Positions 37,201 to 46,138 of a stretch of 64,000 nucleotides of DNA are shown one piece after another. Source of the stretch: Pseudomonas mucoides. Lineage in GTDB: Bacteria; Pseudomonadota; Gammaproteobacteria; Pseudomonadales; Pseudomonadaceae. Position 1 is the stretch's first letter, and every line of letters begins with the position of its first letter. Made by a program: the position numbers and the translations under genes. The stretch covers positions 496,001-560,000 of the forward strand of contig NZ_JACOPW010000003.1 in assembly GCF_015461845.1 (NCBI RefSeq), in the 5' to 3' direction. The notes under the pieces are model-generated. The model was given only the letters and a program-made list of their open reading frames with translations. It did no database searches and had not been told where the DNA came from.

Positions 37201-37766
37201 CCGGCGGTGTCGATCAGCACACCGTGGTCGGCGAAATACCAGTCGCAATGACGAGTGCCTTGGGTGTCGCGGGTGAGCTTGCGGTCGATCTTGTTGATCG
37301 GAAACTCAAGGCCCGAGAAGTCCAGCAGGCTGGTCTTGCCGCTGCCCTGTGGGCCAATCAGCAAGTACCACGGCAAATCACTGCGCCAGCGCTCGCTGCG
37401 ACCGCGATACAGGCTCGACGTCTTGAGGGTTTTCAGGGCGTCCTTGAAACGCACCTTCAGCTCTTTCTCTTCTTCGTCGATCAGCTCTTCGCGGCGGATA
37501 CGGTCCTGGCCGTCTTCGGTGTCTTCGATGGCTTTTTTACGCACACCGGCGCGCCAGCTGACGAAGACCATGGTCAGGCCCCAGATCAGGAACAGCACGC
37601 TGATGGTCAGCAAGCGCGAGGTCGAACCTTCCCAGAACTTGTAGTCATCCACCGCCAGCAGCGGCCCGACGAACCACACCAGCAGCGCGACAAACAGCAC
37701 CACCAGCAAGGTCCAGACCCAGGTCTTGCGCAAGAATGCGCCGACTTTCTTGAAAAACTTTTTCAT
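34242..37766 (-). CDS. tssM: TssM (IcmF), type VI membrane-complex ATP-binding protein
   Basis: The 1174-residue inner-membrane protein forms, with TssL and TssJ, the envelope-spanning complex anchoring the type VI sheath. Transmembrane segments lie at about 16-37 and 51-71, the Walker A motif GPQGSGKT at 138-145, a third TM at about 450-470 (LYVGALAALALFGMLWAGGF), and then a long periplasmic part ending with the TssJ-binding beta domain. Walker A is intact, which is not true of all TssM. It starts 13 bases after tssL. Confidence 0.96.
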   Translation of the reverse strand: MKKFFKKVGAFLRKTWVWTLLVVLFVALLVWFVGPLLAVDDYKFWEGSTSRLLTISVLFLIWGLTMVFVSWRAGVRKKAIEDTEDGQDRIRREELIDEEEKELKVRFKDALKTLKTSSLYRGRSERWRSDLPWYLLIGPQGSGKTSLLDFSGLEFPINKIDRKLTRDTQGTRHCDWYFADHGVLIDTAGRYLTQPDGEVDGSAWSTLLDLLRKRRRNRPLNGVLVTIPVETLLCPDEKDLDTLARQVRARLQDVHQKLHVDVPVYLVLSKADKLLGFDEFFDQLTREESDQVLGTSFRKEQSGTDVVVLRAEFEELLRRLNSQVIMRMHQERDTQRRGRILDFPHQLGQIGERLCLFVDMAFTGNRYQRVSQLRGFYLTSAPHLTQEMDQTTAGIGANLGMNAGVLPTLRSGRSRFIHHLLSRVIFPEADLAGLDKRERSRIHWGQRALYVGALAALALFGMLWAGGFSANYERLENLRNLATNWTQQRSALTARDDSMAVLKPLDTAYAATQVFPKKGDVSYHERGGLYQGEDVNPVVKNAYERELEAQLLPKVATLLEGQIRANMHDRERLLNSLRAYLMLNMKDRRDGPWLKDWVATEWSQRYAGNTAVQNGLNTHFERLLQQPFIYPLNDQLVAQARQVLRSESLANVVYRMLREQARNLPEYRLSQHLGPQGSLFVGTDYVIPGFYTQQGYQQYFSVQGSALVTDILRDNWVLGEGSGISGMDLRRLMVELEQLYFRDYANFWSEAVGQVALPPINDAGEGAEQLAGLTSANSPVLQLLVEVRENTRFPVAADSAEDAADAAGKLAEKGGKLGKLAAAAADKAADMTKNLPDTAKKSLQRRFEPLHRLLDDNNGPAADLTPALAALNDLQMQLASLARASSPEQAAFEMAKTRMSGQRDALSALRNASNRLPRPVSVWFNVLAEDTWRLVLNDSYQYLNQRYQSELYSFYGKAINKRYPFSAHSTSDVAISDFREFFKAQGINDRFFETYMRPFVSGDPGNYRLRSIDGHSLPISKVYLDQMAAAQVIRQSFFSINPAEPQVQFKLEPYTLDPAVSRSEFKFGDKTIEYRHGPIVPVSFKWPTDAEDGRTSLVLDKMAGRPIGIEKNTGPWSLFRLFDLMQTEYLSGRDVLVLKADVGGLRANYLLSSQRTPNPFDMGVLRTFRMPVQL

Positions 37767-37779
37767 GACACGTCCCTGT

Positions 37780-38655
37780 TTACGGCTGTGACTGCGGCTG
37801 GACCGCGGCCGGATCTAGCGGCTGGAAAGGTTGCAGAACGGTGTCGCGCTGCTCGCCGAGCACCCAGGCGAAACCTGAATACATCACCACCAGGCAGACG
37901 AAGGTGAACAGCACCACCATCCACGCCGGCACGATGCGCACCAGGCTGCGGCGCTGATCGTTCAGGCCTTCCCAGTGCGGCGACAGCTCACGCGGCACGT
38001 CGCCACGCAGTTGACGGATCTGCCGGTACAAGGCATCGCGGATGCCTTCGAGTTCGAGCATGCCGCGCGCTTGTACGCGGTACTTGCCTTCGAAACCGAG
38101 GGACAGGCACAGGTACATCAACTCCAGCATCGGCAGGTGCTTGACCGGGTTTTTCGACAGGCGATCCAGCAGCTGGAAGAACTTCTCGCCACCGAAGGTT
38201 TCGTTGTGGAAGCTGCTGAGCAGGCTCATCTGCGACCACTCGCTTTCGTTGCCCCACGGCGTGGTCACGACGGCTTCGTCGACCACGGTGCACAGCACGT
38301 AGCGCGCGGCCATCACCTGGCTGCTTTCGGCGCCGTTGTGCAGTGCGCGCACTTCAAACAGCTTGAGCCCGGCGGTCAGTCGCTCGTTGAGCGCATACAT
38401 GTCTTCGCGGGTGTCGCTGTGCTTGAGTCGCACCACTTCCGAGAGCAGCTCGGACGCAGCGGCCACCAGCGAATTGAGGCTGATGTTGAACGCTTCGGCC
38501 GGACGCAAACGCGCGGCGTAGATCATACGTTCTTCGAGCTGTTCGAAACGCGGCGGTGCAGCGAAATCGGTCAGCGGACTTTGCGCCGGGCCGTGGCCCT
38601 GGCGGTCGAGCAAGACGGTTTTATCGTCCTGATGGTGTTCCATGTCCTTAATCAT
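37780..38655 (-). CDS. tssL: TssL (DotU), type VI membrane-complex protein
   Basis: The 291-residue protein has a cytoplasmic DotU domain (about 45-220: ARLRPAEAFNISLNSLVAAASELLSEV, AARYVLCTVVDEAVVTTPWG, FHNETFGGEKFFQLLDRLSKNP). A single C-terminal membrane anchor follows (about 248-270, IVPAWMVVLFTFVCLVVMYSGFAW) with no OmpA-like extension. ATG 38655 lies 10 bases after AGGA. A second ATG 12 bases later is too close to its AAGGA. It is located between tssK and tssM. Confidence 0.95.
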   Translation of the reverse strand: MIKDMEHHQDDKTVLLDRQGHGPAQSPLTDFAAPPRFEQLEERMIYAARLRPAEAFNISLNSLVAAASELLSEVVRLKHSDTREDMYALNERLTAGLKLFEVRALHNGAESSQVMAARYVLCTVVDEAVVTTPWGNESEWSQMSLLSSFHNETFGGEKFFQLLDRLSKNPVKHLPMLELMYLCLSLGFEGKYRVQARGMLELEGIRDALYRQIRQLRGDVPRELSPHWEGLNDQRRSLVRIVPAWMVVLFTFVCLVVMYSGFAWVLGEQRDTVLQPFQPLDPAAVQPQSQP

Positions 38656-38660
38656 TTCAG

Positions 38661-39992
38661 TCAGTTCCTGATGGCCCAGAATTTCAGTTCGAGCTCGGCA
38701 AATTCACCGGAAACGTGGAACGCGAAGCCGCCGGAGCGCTCCAGGTCTGCCAGGTCTCCCGAACTGAGTTCGAGGATGAAATAGGTTTTGTTGGAGTGGA
38801 ACGCGATCTGCCGCGGGGCCACTGGCAACGGTTTGACCTTGATGCCCGGCAGGTGCAGGTTGACCAGTTGGCGGATGCGCTCCACCGGGCCGACCTTGAG
38901 GTGCGCCGGCAAGCGGTGGCGCAGTTCTTCGGAGTCGCAGTTGGCACTGGCCGCGAGCACGAACGACGCCGAGCCCAGCAGTTTGTGGTCGTGCAATGGC
39001 GAGACGATGATCCCGTACTGACGTTCCTGCAGGATCAGTTCGATGGCGTGCTGTTCCAGCACCATCGACAGCACCTGGCGGATCGCTTCCATCAGTTTGC
39101 GAAAGCTCGCACCCTGATCGCTGTGCTGGTAACGGCTGTCCAGGCGCGGGCGTTTGCTGTCGCTGGAGAAGGTCGCCAGGTCACCGAGCATGGTCAGCAG
39201 CGTGCGGTACAACTCTTCCGGGTGAACCTGCTCCAGGCCGAGGTAGTGACGCAGCAACAGTTCAGTGCGGTTGATCAGTTGCAGCATCATGAAGTCGCCG
39301 ACTTCCGCGCCACCGACCTTGCCGTTGGAACGGATGCGCTCGGCGATGGTGTCGCCACGGTGACCGAGCATGCTGATCACTTCTTTGAGGCACGACAGCA
39401 GGTAGCTGGAGGCATGCGCCTGGATGTAAGTCGGCACGAAATCCGGATCGAGGCTGATCACGCCGTCAGGCGTGGTGTCGAGCACGTCGCAGATTTTCAG
39501 CTTCACGTAGGCCTGATCGCTCTGCTGTTCACCGAGCAACAATTTGAAGTCCGGGCGACCGCAGCGCACCTGGCTGGCAGAGTCGTCGCCGGCGTTGGAG
39601 TCGGCGACTTCGGCTTCGTACGCGGTGTAGCGCGCCAGCACGTCGGATTGCTCCGGACGGCGCGCCTCGATGTGGTTACCGGTGACCAGCGGCAACGCCA
39701 GGTAGATCGGCGTGTTGCCGGTGTTCGGCGGCACGTCCAGCGCCAGCGGTTCGGTGTTGCCACCGAGTTCGAACAGGCTGCCGTCCGGCAGAATCCCCGA
39801 GGCCTGGCTGACCACCAGTTTGCCCATGTTGAGGAACTGCAAATCGATGTCCAGGTTCAGGAAACCCCAGGTGTAACTGCCCAGCAACTGGGTGCGGGTC
39901 TTCATCTGGTGATCGTAGTAGCGATCGTTGTGCTGGAAATGCTGCGGGCGCAGCAGCATGCCTTCCTGCCAAATGACTTTATGGTTATTCAT
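38661..39992 (-). CDS. tssK: TssK, type VI baseplate-to-membrane connector
   Basis: The 443-residue TssK starts MNNHKVIWQEGMLLRPQHFQHND, the family hallmark. It continues with YTWGFLNLDIDLQFL, a central four-helix region and the C-terminal domain that binds TssL/TssM (GVPVERIRQLV-like VGPVERIRQLVNLHLPGIKV). Length is typical. It begins two bases after the tssJ stop. Confidence 0.96.
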   Translation of the reverse strand: MNNHKVIWQEGMLLRPQHFQHNDRYYDHQMKTRTQLLGSYTWGFLNLDIDLQFLNMGKLVVSQASGILPDGSLFELGGNTEPLALDVPPNTGNTPIYLALPLVTGNHIEARRPEQSDVLARYTAYEAEVADSNAGDDSASQVRCGRPDFKLLLGEQQSDQAYVKLKICDVLDTTPDGVISLDPDFVPTYIQAHASSYLLSCLKEVISMLGHRGDTIAERIRSNGKVGGAEVGDFMMLQLINRTELLLRHYLGLEQVHPEELYRTLLTMLGDLATFSSDSKRPRLDSRYQHSDQGASFRKLMEAIRQVLSMVLEQHAIELILQERQYGIIVSPLHDHKLLGSASFVLAASANCDSEELRHRLPAHLKVGPVERIRQLVNLHLPGIKVKPLPVAPRQIAFHSNKTYFILELSSGDLADLERSGGFAFHVSGEFAELELKFWAIRN

Positions 39993-39994
39993 GA

Positions 39995-40504
39995 TCAGTC
40001 ATCCGCCTTGGCGAGCGTTTCGAGGCTATTGCGGATACCGGCCTGATCGAGCGTCAGGTCAGCGTCGGTGACTTCCACCGGGGTGATTTGCACGGTGTAG
40101 CGCCATTTGGTTTCCGGCAGGTCGCGGTAAGCGGCGAGCACGCCAACGTAGCGGCTGCCCTCCTCCACGCTGAGTTTCAGCTCAACGGTTTCGCCGGGGC
40201 GCAGCTCGAGTTCTTCGCTGGCCACCAGGTCTGGGGCCAGGGATTCCTTGGCGCGTTCATACAGGCTGAAGAAGTCGGCGTTTTCGAACGTCACCGGGTG
40301 CTTGAGCTCGAACAGGCGCACGACAATCGGCGACGGACGCCCGTTGAGGTCCGGGTTCAGCTGATCGCTGGCGGTCAGTTTCAGGTTGAGCTTGGTGACT
40401 TTCGAATACGGCGACAGCGACGAGCAGCCGGCCAACAGCACCAGGGCCATGAGCGCCGTCAGCGTCTTGAAAAAAGCGGTCGAGCAGCGAGACATGCGCA
40501 TCAT
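39995..40504 (-). CDS. tssJ: TssJ, outer-membrane lipoprotein
   Basis: The 169-residue lipoprotein has signal and lipobox ALMALVLLAGCSS (cysteine near residue 26). The transthyretin-like mature domain follows, with LNLKLTASDQLNPDLNGRPSPIVVRLFELK and FENADFFSLYE. It anchors the TssM periplasmic tip to the outer membrane. The start overlaps the fha stop by four bases (ATGA), favouring the first of several Mets. It is often labelled Lip2 in HSI-II clusters. Confidence 0.94.
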   Translation of the reverse strand: MMRMSRCSTAFFKTLTALMALVLLAGCSSLSPYSKVTKLNLKLTASDQLNPDLNGRPSPIVVRLFELKHPVTFENADFFSLYERAKESLAPDLVASEELELRPGETVELKLSVEEGSRYVGVLAAYRDLPETKWRYTVQITPVEVTDADLTLDQAGIRNSLETLAKADD

Positions 40505-41697
40505 CCTTGGTGGTCGGTGTGTAGGGTGGAAATCAGGCGGATCTGCTCTTCGTAGGCCTGAGCGAAGTCACGGGCCAAGAGGCGCTCGCTCCAGTCATCG
40601 TCCTGACGCAGGGCCTGGTGATAACGACCGTAGGCTCTCCAGCGACTGCCCGAGGTGGCGAGCAACGGCTTGTTGTCGCGCTCGAAACGCAGGGTCAATT
40701 GCTGTGGCGAGAAGTGCTCCAGCGTGCCGCGAACGGCGGCGCGGCTGGCGGTCAGCAAAGCCACCTGATGCGCCTGCAAATCGCGGAACGCGCGGGAGAT
40801 CGCTTGTTCTGCCGGCAACTGGCCCGGCTTGTTCGGCTGCAACAAAATGCCCAGTGCTTCACCGGCATCGACGGCGAATTTCAGCGGGTTCTTTTGCGAG
40901 CCTTGCACGGTGGTCTGGGCCAGGCGCAGTTCGTTTTTCAGTTCGCTGCGGGTGCGCAGGCTCTGCTGTAAACCGCCGACGCTTTGCTTGAGCAAGCGGG
41001 CCGCGTTCAGCGCCAGCGCTTCGCGGGCGTCGTGGTCGAGGCCTTTGAGGTCCACGCCCAGCGCGGCACCGAAATGCTCCCAGAAGCCTTCGCTCTGACG
41101 TTCGACCGCTTTCGGCGGTGGGGCCGGAGCGGGTTCGGCCGGGGCATTGATCAGCTCCGGGACCATCAGGCTTTCCATGTCGATACGGGCGTAGTCGGCG
41201 CGCTGACGGGTGTCTTCGATGGCGGTGCTCGGGGAGATCAATTGCTCGATTTCCGAATACACACGTTCTTGCTGATCCAGTGCATTGAGCGGGTCGAGGT
41301 CGAGGAACGCGTCATCCGGAATGATGCTGCCGGCCGCTTGCGGACGGCCAACTTCGACGTCGAAGGTCGCCGGGTCACGCACCAGCCGCGCGCGGATCTC
41401 GAAATCACCCAGCACATAGACACTGCCGTGTTCGATGCGCATGGCTTCGCCCTTGCGCAGGCGTGCGCCGCTTTCGCTGTTCTGGATACCGTTGCTGCTG
41501 GTATCGGTCAGGAAAAACGTGCCTTCGCGGTAGCTGATCAACGCGTGGTGGTTGGACAGGTGGCGCTTGCGATCAGGAATGATCCAGTCGCAATCCTCGC
41601 CCCGGCCAATCACGCCCCCAGCCTGTTTAAAGGTCTTTTGGCACAAGTCCGTGGGCACGAATTGCTTGGTGTTGAGCATTTCGAAAACCAGTTCCAT
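40501..41697 (-). CDS. FHA-domain type VI protein (Fha2/TagH-like)
   Basis: The protein has 398 residues from ATG 41697, preceded by AAGGAG at seven bases; a longer frame adds seven residues without support. The N-terminal FHA domain (about 1-95: GGVIGRGEDCDWIIPDRKRHLSNHHALI, TSSNGIQ) holds the conserved arginine, serine and histidine that bind phosphothreonine. The C-terminal TagH-type domain starts near residue 200 (GFWEHFGAALGVDLKGLD). It is the expected target of the kinase/phosphatase pair of this locus. Confidence 0.93.
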   Translation of the reverse strand: MELVFEMLNTKQFVPTDLCQKTFKQAGGVIGRGEDCDWIIPDRKRHLSNHHALISYREGTFFLTDTSSNGIQNSESGARLRKGEAMRIEHGSVYVLGDFEIRARLVRDPATFDVEVGRPQAAGSIIPDDAFLDLDPLNALDQQERVYSEIEQLISPSTAIEDTRQRADYARIDMESLMVPELINAPAEPAPAPPPKAVERQSEGFWEHFGAALGVDLKGLDHDAREALALNAARLLKQSVGGLQQSLRTRSELKNELRLAQTTVQGSQKNPLKFAVDAGEALGILLQPNKPGQLPAEQAISRAFRDLQAHQVALLTASRAAVRGTLEHFSPQQLTLRFERDNKPLLATSGSRWRAYGRYHQALRQDDDWSERLLARDFAQAYEEQIRLISTLHTDHQG

Positions 41698-41714
41698 GGT
41701 GATACTCCTTGCGG

Positions 41715-41855
41715 TCACTTGCCGCGATTGACCGCCTGCGGATCACCCAATGGGCGATAGGTGTTGTCGTTGTATTTGTAATTGCCGCTACAGCCGCCGA
41801 GGCCGCATAGAACGACGAGGGTCAGCAGGACGGCTTGCCAGTGACGAACAGGCAT
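41715..41855 (-). CDS. 46-residue lipoprotein (OrfX-like) in the type VI operon
   Basis: ATG 41855, with GGAG nine bases upstream, encodes MPVRHWQAVLLTLVVLCGLG, then GCSGNYKYNDNTYRPLGDPQ and AVNRGK. The lipobox LGGC leaves a 25-residue mature peptide rich in Asn/Tyr, so this should be a tiny lipoprotein. It lies between the sigma54 activator and fha, exactly where P. aeruginosa HSI-II has the small gene orfX (PA1664, from memory). Function unknown. Confidence 0.8.
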   Translation of the reverse strand: MPVRHWQAVLLTLVVLCGLGGCSGNYKYNDNTYRPLGDPQAVNRGK

Positions 41856-41948
41856 CAGAGGGTCTCCAGGGATAGACAAAGCACAAAGCGCCGGCCCGAT
41901 TGGGCGGCGCTATCAGAAGCGAATGAGGTGAAATCGACGGTCATTGAC

Positions 41949-43466
41949 CTACCCATCGAAGTCACCCAGGTTGATATTCAGGCGCCCGAGGCGGTACAGC
42001 AGCGTGCGTCGTGGCAGGCCGAGTTCGCGGGCGGCGAGGGTCTGGTTGCCGTCGTTTTTGCGCAGGCAATCGAGCAGCAGGCTGCGTTCGACCTGCTCCA
42101 GGCGTTCGCGCAGGTTCAGGCTGTTGTCTTCCGGCATGGCTTCCATGCGCAGGGAGAAATGCTCGGCCAGTAACTCGCCGCCCTCGCACAGCAAAACGGC
42201 GCGCTCGACCAGGCCTTTGAGTTCGCGCACGTTGCCGGGGAAGGCATAACCGGACAGGTGATCCAGCGCCGCGTCAGACCAACGCACCGCATCGCGTTGC
42301 AAGAACGAGCAGGCCTTTTCCGCAAAGTGCCGGGCCAGGTCGAGGATGTCGCCTTCACGTTGGCGCAGGGCCGGCAACTCGATCGGGAATTGCGCGAGGC
42401 GGTAGTACAAGTCCTCGCGGAATTTGCCTTCGCTGACCAGCACCGACAAATCCCGGTGCGTCGCGGCAATGATGCGCACGTCGATCTTGTGGGTATCGTT
42501 GGAACCCAGCGGACGGATCTCGCCTTCCTGCAACACGCGCAGCAACTTGGCTTGCAGCGACAACGGCATGTCGCCGATTTCATCCAGCAGCAAGGTGCCG
42601 CCATTGGCCGCGTCGAACAGCCCGGCGCGGTCGCGATCAGCGCCGGTGAAGGCGCCTTTGCGGTAGCCGAACAGTTCACTTTCCAGCAGGTTCTCGGGGA
42701 ACGCCGCGCAGTTCTGCACGATGAACGCCTGGGAGCGGCGCGGCCCGCAATCGTGAATCGCCCGGGCGACCACTTCCTTGCCGGTGCCGGTTTCGCCGCG
42801 CAACAGCACGGTGTATGGGCTGTGCAGGACTTTGCTGATCAGCGAATAGGTCTGGCGCATGGCCGAGCTTTTACCGATCAAACCGTAACCGCTGGCGCTC
42901 GGCACACTGACCGGCGCTGGCCGCGAAACACCGCTCGGCTGACGCAACCGTTGCAGCAGGTGCAACTGGCCGAGCACGAACGAACCCAGCTGACCGAGGG
43001 AGTCGGCAAAGCCTTGCAGGTCGATATGCCGGCGACTGGCGCACAGCAGCAAGCCTTCAACCGACTTCTGCTGATTGACCAAAGGCACGCACAACAGCGA
43101 CTGCCAAGGCGTGGCCTGGGGCGGCAGGAAACTGGTTTCGTGCAGGCTGCCGCTCAGTTCGCTGAGGCTCACCACGCGGTTCTGGCACAGGGCGAACTGC
43201 AGCAGTTGTTCACCGTTGTAATCCGCCGGCAGGCTCGCCGCTTCCCGGGGTTGCAGGATGCCGTTCAGGCATTCGGCGTTCATGCCCAGGCAGGTGTGGG
43301 TCGCGTCCAGCAAGTACAGCTGCGTCAGTTCGCAACCGCTGAGCTCGGCCAGACCGCGCACGAAGTCACCCAGCAGCGCAGCCCCGTCCGCCGCCCGCGA
43401 CAGGCTGGCGAACTGCGCCAGCAAGGCTTCGGCATAGACCAGCGGTTGCGGCACTTGAGTGAACAT
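41949..43466 (-). CDS. Sigma54-dependent activator of the type VI locus (Sfa2-like)
   Basis: From ATG 43466 the protein has 505 residues: an N-terminal GAF-like sensor (about 15-170), then the AAA+ domain with GETGTGKE (Walker A), ESELFGYRKGAFTGADRDRAG (the GAFTGA loop that contacts sigma54) and GGTLLLDEIGDMPL (Walker B). A Fis-type HTH ends it (NQTLAARELGLPRRTLLYRLGRL). It should activate RpoN promoters for this or unlinked type VI genes such as hcp. It lies directly after clpV in the operon, 11 bases away. Confidence 0.93.
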   Translation of the reverse strand: MFTQVPQPLVYAEALLAQFASLSRAADGAALLGDFVRGLAELSGCELTQLYLLDATHTCLGMNAECLNGILQPREAASLPADYNGEQLLQFALCQNRVVSLSELSGSLHETSFLPPQATPWQSLLCVPLVNQQKSVEGLLLCASRRHIDLQGFADSLGQLGSFVLGQLHLLQRLRQPSGVSRPAPVSVPSASGYGLIGKSSAMRQTYSLISKVLHSPYTVLLRGETGTGKEVVARAIHDCGPRRSQAFIVQNCAAFPENLLESELFGYRKGAFTGADRDRAGLFDAANGGTLLLDEIGDMPLSLQAKLLRVLQEGEIRPLGSNDTHKIDVRIIAATHRDLSVLVSEGKFREDLYYRLAQFPIELPALRQREGDILDLARHFAEKACSFLQRDAVRWSDAALDHLSGYAFPGNVRELKGLVERAVLLCEGGELLAEHFSLRMEAMPEDNSLNLRERLEQVERSLLLDCLRKNDGNQTLAARELGLPRRTLLYRLGRLNINLGDFDG

Positions 43467-43476
43467 CACACCCACC

Positions 43477-46125
43477 TCAGGCGAACTCGCAGGTCACGCT
43501 GGCGTCACCGTCGAGCGTGGCATGCACACGCTTGAGGCTTTCACCGGTGGCCATCGCGTCGAGCAAGCGGTCGGCCACCAGCGGCAGCACGTGCAGGTCG
43601 AGCAAATGGTCGATCAGGCGTGCGCCGCTGTCGCTTTGGGTGCAGCGTTCGGCCAAGTGATCGACGAGGTCCTGGGAGTAAGTGAAGTCCAGCTGACGAC
43701 GGTTCAGGCGCTCGCCCAAACGGCCGAGTTTGATTTCGATCAGCTCGCGCAGCACCGGACCGCCCACCGGGTAGTAAGGCACCACGCGCATCCGCGCCAG
43801 CAGCGCCGGTTTGAAGTGTTTGCTGAGCACCGGGCGGATGGTTTCTTCAAGGACTTCGGCGGTTGGCCGCGCGCCGTTTTCGCAGAGTTCGCTGATGCGG
43901 TCGCTGCCCAGGTTCGAGGTCATCAGGATCAACGTGTTGCGGAAGTCGATCTCGCGCCCTTCGCCGTCGTTGGCCACGCCTTTGTCGAAGATTTGGTAGA
44001 ACAGGTTGAGCACGTCCGGGTCGGCTTTTTCGACTTCATCGAGCAGCACGACGGAGTACGGCTTCTGACGCACGGCTTCGGTGAGCATGCCACCCTCGCC
44101 ATAACCGACGTAGCCCGGTGGCGCACCGATCAGACGCGAGACGGTGTGTTTCTCCTGGAACTCGGACATGTTGATGGTGGTGATGAAACGATCACCGCCG
44201 TAAAGCAGATCAGCCAGGGCCAGCGCAGTTTCGGTCTTGCCGACACCGCTCGGGCCTACCAGCAGGAACACGCCGACCGGCGCGTCCGGTTTGTTAAGGC
44301 CGGCAGCGGTGGCGCGCATCGAGCGGTCCAGGGCGTGAACGGCTTGTTCCTGACCACGGATGCGCGTGCGCAGGTCGGTGGCGAAGCTCGCGACCTTGGC
44401 ATTGTGCTCGCGGGCCAGTTGCGCCAAGGGCACGCCGGTCCAGGCGCTGATCACTTCGGCGACCAGACGCGGGCAGACTTCGAAGCTCACCAGGCGTTCT
44501 TTGACCTGAAGCTCGGTCAGCGCTTTGTGCGTTTCGTTGAGTGCCGCTTCCAGGGTTTCGACGCTGTGCGCTTCGTCCACCGGCAGGGTTTCGATCACGG
44601 TGCCTTCGGCGTCTTCTTCAACCGTGACGATGGGTTCGACGGCAGCGGCTTCACGCGCTTTGGCCAGTTGTTGGCGCAGGTCCAACAGGCGTTCGGCCAA
44701 TGCCTTCTGTTCGGTCCACAGGATTTCCAGCGCCGCCCTTTCGTCTTCAGCTTCTTCCAGCCGCGCTTCCAGTGCTTCCAGCGCTTCGTGATCGATCAGC
44801 AAACCGGCTTCCGCATCACGGCGCAGGGCCTGACGCTGACGACCGCCTTCAGCCAGTTCGCCACGCAGGCGTTCAAGGCTTTCCGGAGCGGCGGCGAGGC
44901 TGATGCGAACGCGGGCGCACGCGGTGTCGAGCACGTCGACGGCTTTGTCCGGCAGTTGGCGACCGGCGAGGTAACGGGCGGACAGTTCGGCGGCGGAGAC
45001 GACGGCGTCATCGCGCAGGTAGATGCCGTGGCTCTTCTCGTACACCTGAGCCAGACCACGAAGGATGGTCACCGCTTCGCTGACGGTCGGTTCGTGCAGT
45101 TGCACCGGCTGGAAACGACGGGCCAGCGCCGGGTCTTTCTCGAAGTATTTTTTGTACTCGGCCCAGGTGGTGGCGGCGATGGTGCGCAGTTCGCCACGGG
45201 CCAGCGCCGGTTTCAGCAGGTTGGCCGCGTCGGAACCGCCGGCATTGCCGCCCGCGCCGATCAGCGTGTGGGCTTCGTCGATGAACAGGATGATCGGTTT
45301 CGGCGAAGCTTTGACTTCGTCGATCACGCCCTTGAGGCGACGTTCGAATTCACCTTTGACGCTGGCACCGGCCTGCAGCAGGCCCATGTCCAGCGACAGC
45401 AGCTCGACGCCTTTGAGCACCTGAGGCACTTCACCGGCGGCGATGCGCGAGGCCAGGCCTTCGACGATCGCAGTTTTACCCACACCGGCTTCACCGACCA
45501 CAATCGGGTTGTTCTTGCGGCGACGGGCAAGGATGTCGATCATCTGCCGGATCGCACCATCGCGGCACAGCACCGGGTCGAGTTTGCCGTCGCGGGCCTG
45601 TTGGGTCAGGTTGTGGGTGAAGCGTTGCAGCAGCGATTCGCCCGGCACGGCGGGTTTGCCGGTGGCCGGTTGATCTTTCTGCGACAGGGCGAATTCTTTC
45701 AGGCGATCAATGTTCAGTTTGGCCAACAACGCCTGGTAACGGCTGCCGGCGTAACGCATCGGGTTACGCAGCAAGGCGAGGATCAGCGCGGCCTGTTCGA
45801 CCTGGGTCTGGCCCAGTTCGAGGTTCGCCACCAGCAAGGCATCCTGCAGCCATTGCACCAGTTCCGGGGCAAACACCGGGTTGCGCGAAGCGCTGTGTTC
45901 GACCCGCGATTGCAGGGCCGCGCTCAGTTCACCGGCATCCACTTCGGCATCTTGCAGCGCGCGCGCGAGCAAGCCTTGCGGGCGCTCCAGCAGGCCGAGC
46001 AACAAGTCTTCGACGAGGATCTTGCTGCCGCCACGGGCGACGCAGCGTTCGGCAGAACTTTCCAGGTCACGACGGGTTTCGGCGTCCAGCGCCTGGATAA
46101 GTTGTTGCAGGTCTACGTTGATCAT
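43477..46125 (-). CDS. clpV: ClpV (TssH), type VI sheath-recycling ATPase
   Basis: The 882-residue Clp/Hsp100 AAA+ protein disassembles contracted TssB-TssC sheaths. It has an N-terminal Clp repeat domain (1-150), Walker A1 GEAGVGKT at 211-218, Walker B1 [13 protein letters not shown], a coiled M-domain (about 415-500), a second Walker A ([11 protein letters not shown], near 615) and Walker [14 protein letters not shown]. The TssH-type N-terminus ([21 protein letters not shown]) separates it from ClpB. It is 13 bases after tssG. Confidence 0.96.
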   Translation of the reverse strand: MINVDLQQLIQALDAETRRDLESSAERCVARGGSKILVEDLLLGLLERPQGLLARALQDAEVDAGELSAALQSRVEHSASRNPVFAPELVQWLQDALLVANLELGQTQVEQAALILALLRNPMRYAGSRYQALLAKLNIDRLKEFALSQKDQPATGKPAVPGESLLQRFTHNLTQQARDGKLDPVLCRDGAIRQMIDILARRRKNNPIVVGEAGVGKTAIVEGLASRIAAGEVPQVLKGVELLSLDMGLLQAGASVKGEFERRLKGVIDEVKASPKPIILFIDEAHTLIGAGGNAGGSDAANLLKPALARGELRTIAATTWAEYKKYFEKDPALARRFQPVQLHEPTVSEAVTILRGLAQVYEKSHGIYLRDDAVVSAAELSARYLAGRQLPDKAVDVLDTACARVRISLAAAPESLERLRGELAEGGRQRQALRRDAEAGLLIDHEALEALEARLEEAEDERAALEILWTEQKALAERLLDLRQQLAKAREAAAVEPIVTVEEDAEGTVIETLPVDEAHSVETLEAALNETHKALTELQVKERLVSFEVCPRLVAEVISAWTGVPLAQLAREHNAKVASFATDLRTRIRGQEQAVHALDRSMRATAAGLNKPDAPVGVFLLVGPSGVGKTETALALADLLYGGDRFITTINMSEFQEKHTVSRLIGAPPGYVGYGEGGMLTEAVRQKPYSVVLLDEVEKADPDVLNLFYQIFDKGVANDGEGREIDFRNTLILMTSNLGSDRISELCENGARPTAEVLEETIRPVLSKHFKPALLARMRVVPYYPVGGPVLRELIEIKLGRLGERLNRRQLDFTYSQDLVDHLAERCTQSDSGARLIDHLLDLHVLPLVADRLLDAMATGESLKRVHATLDGDASVTCEFA

Positions 46126-46138
46126 TGGTCATCTGTCC

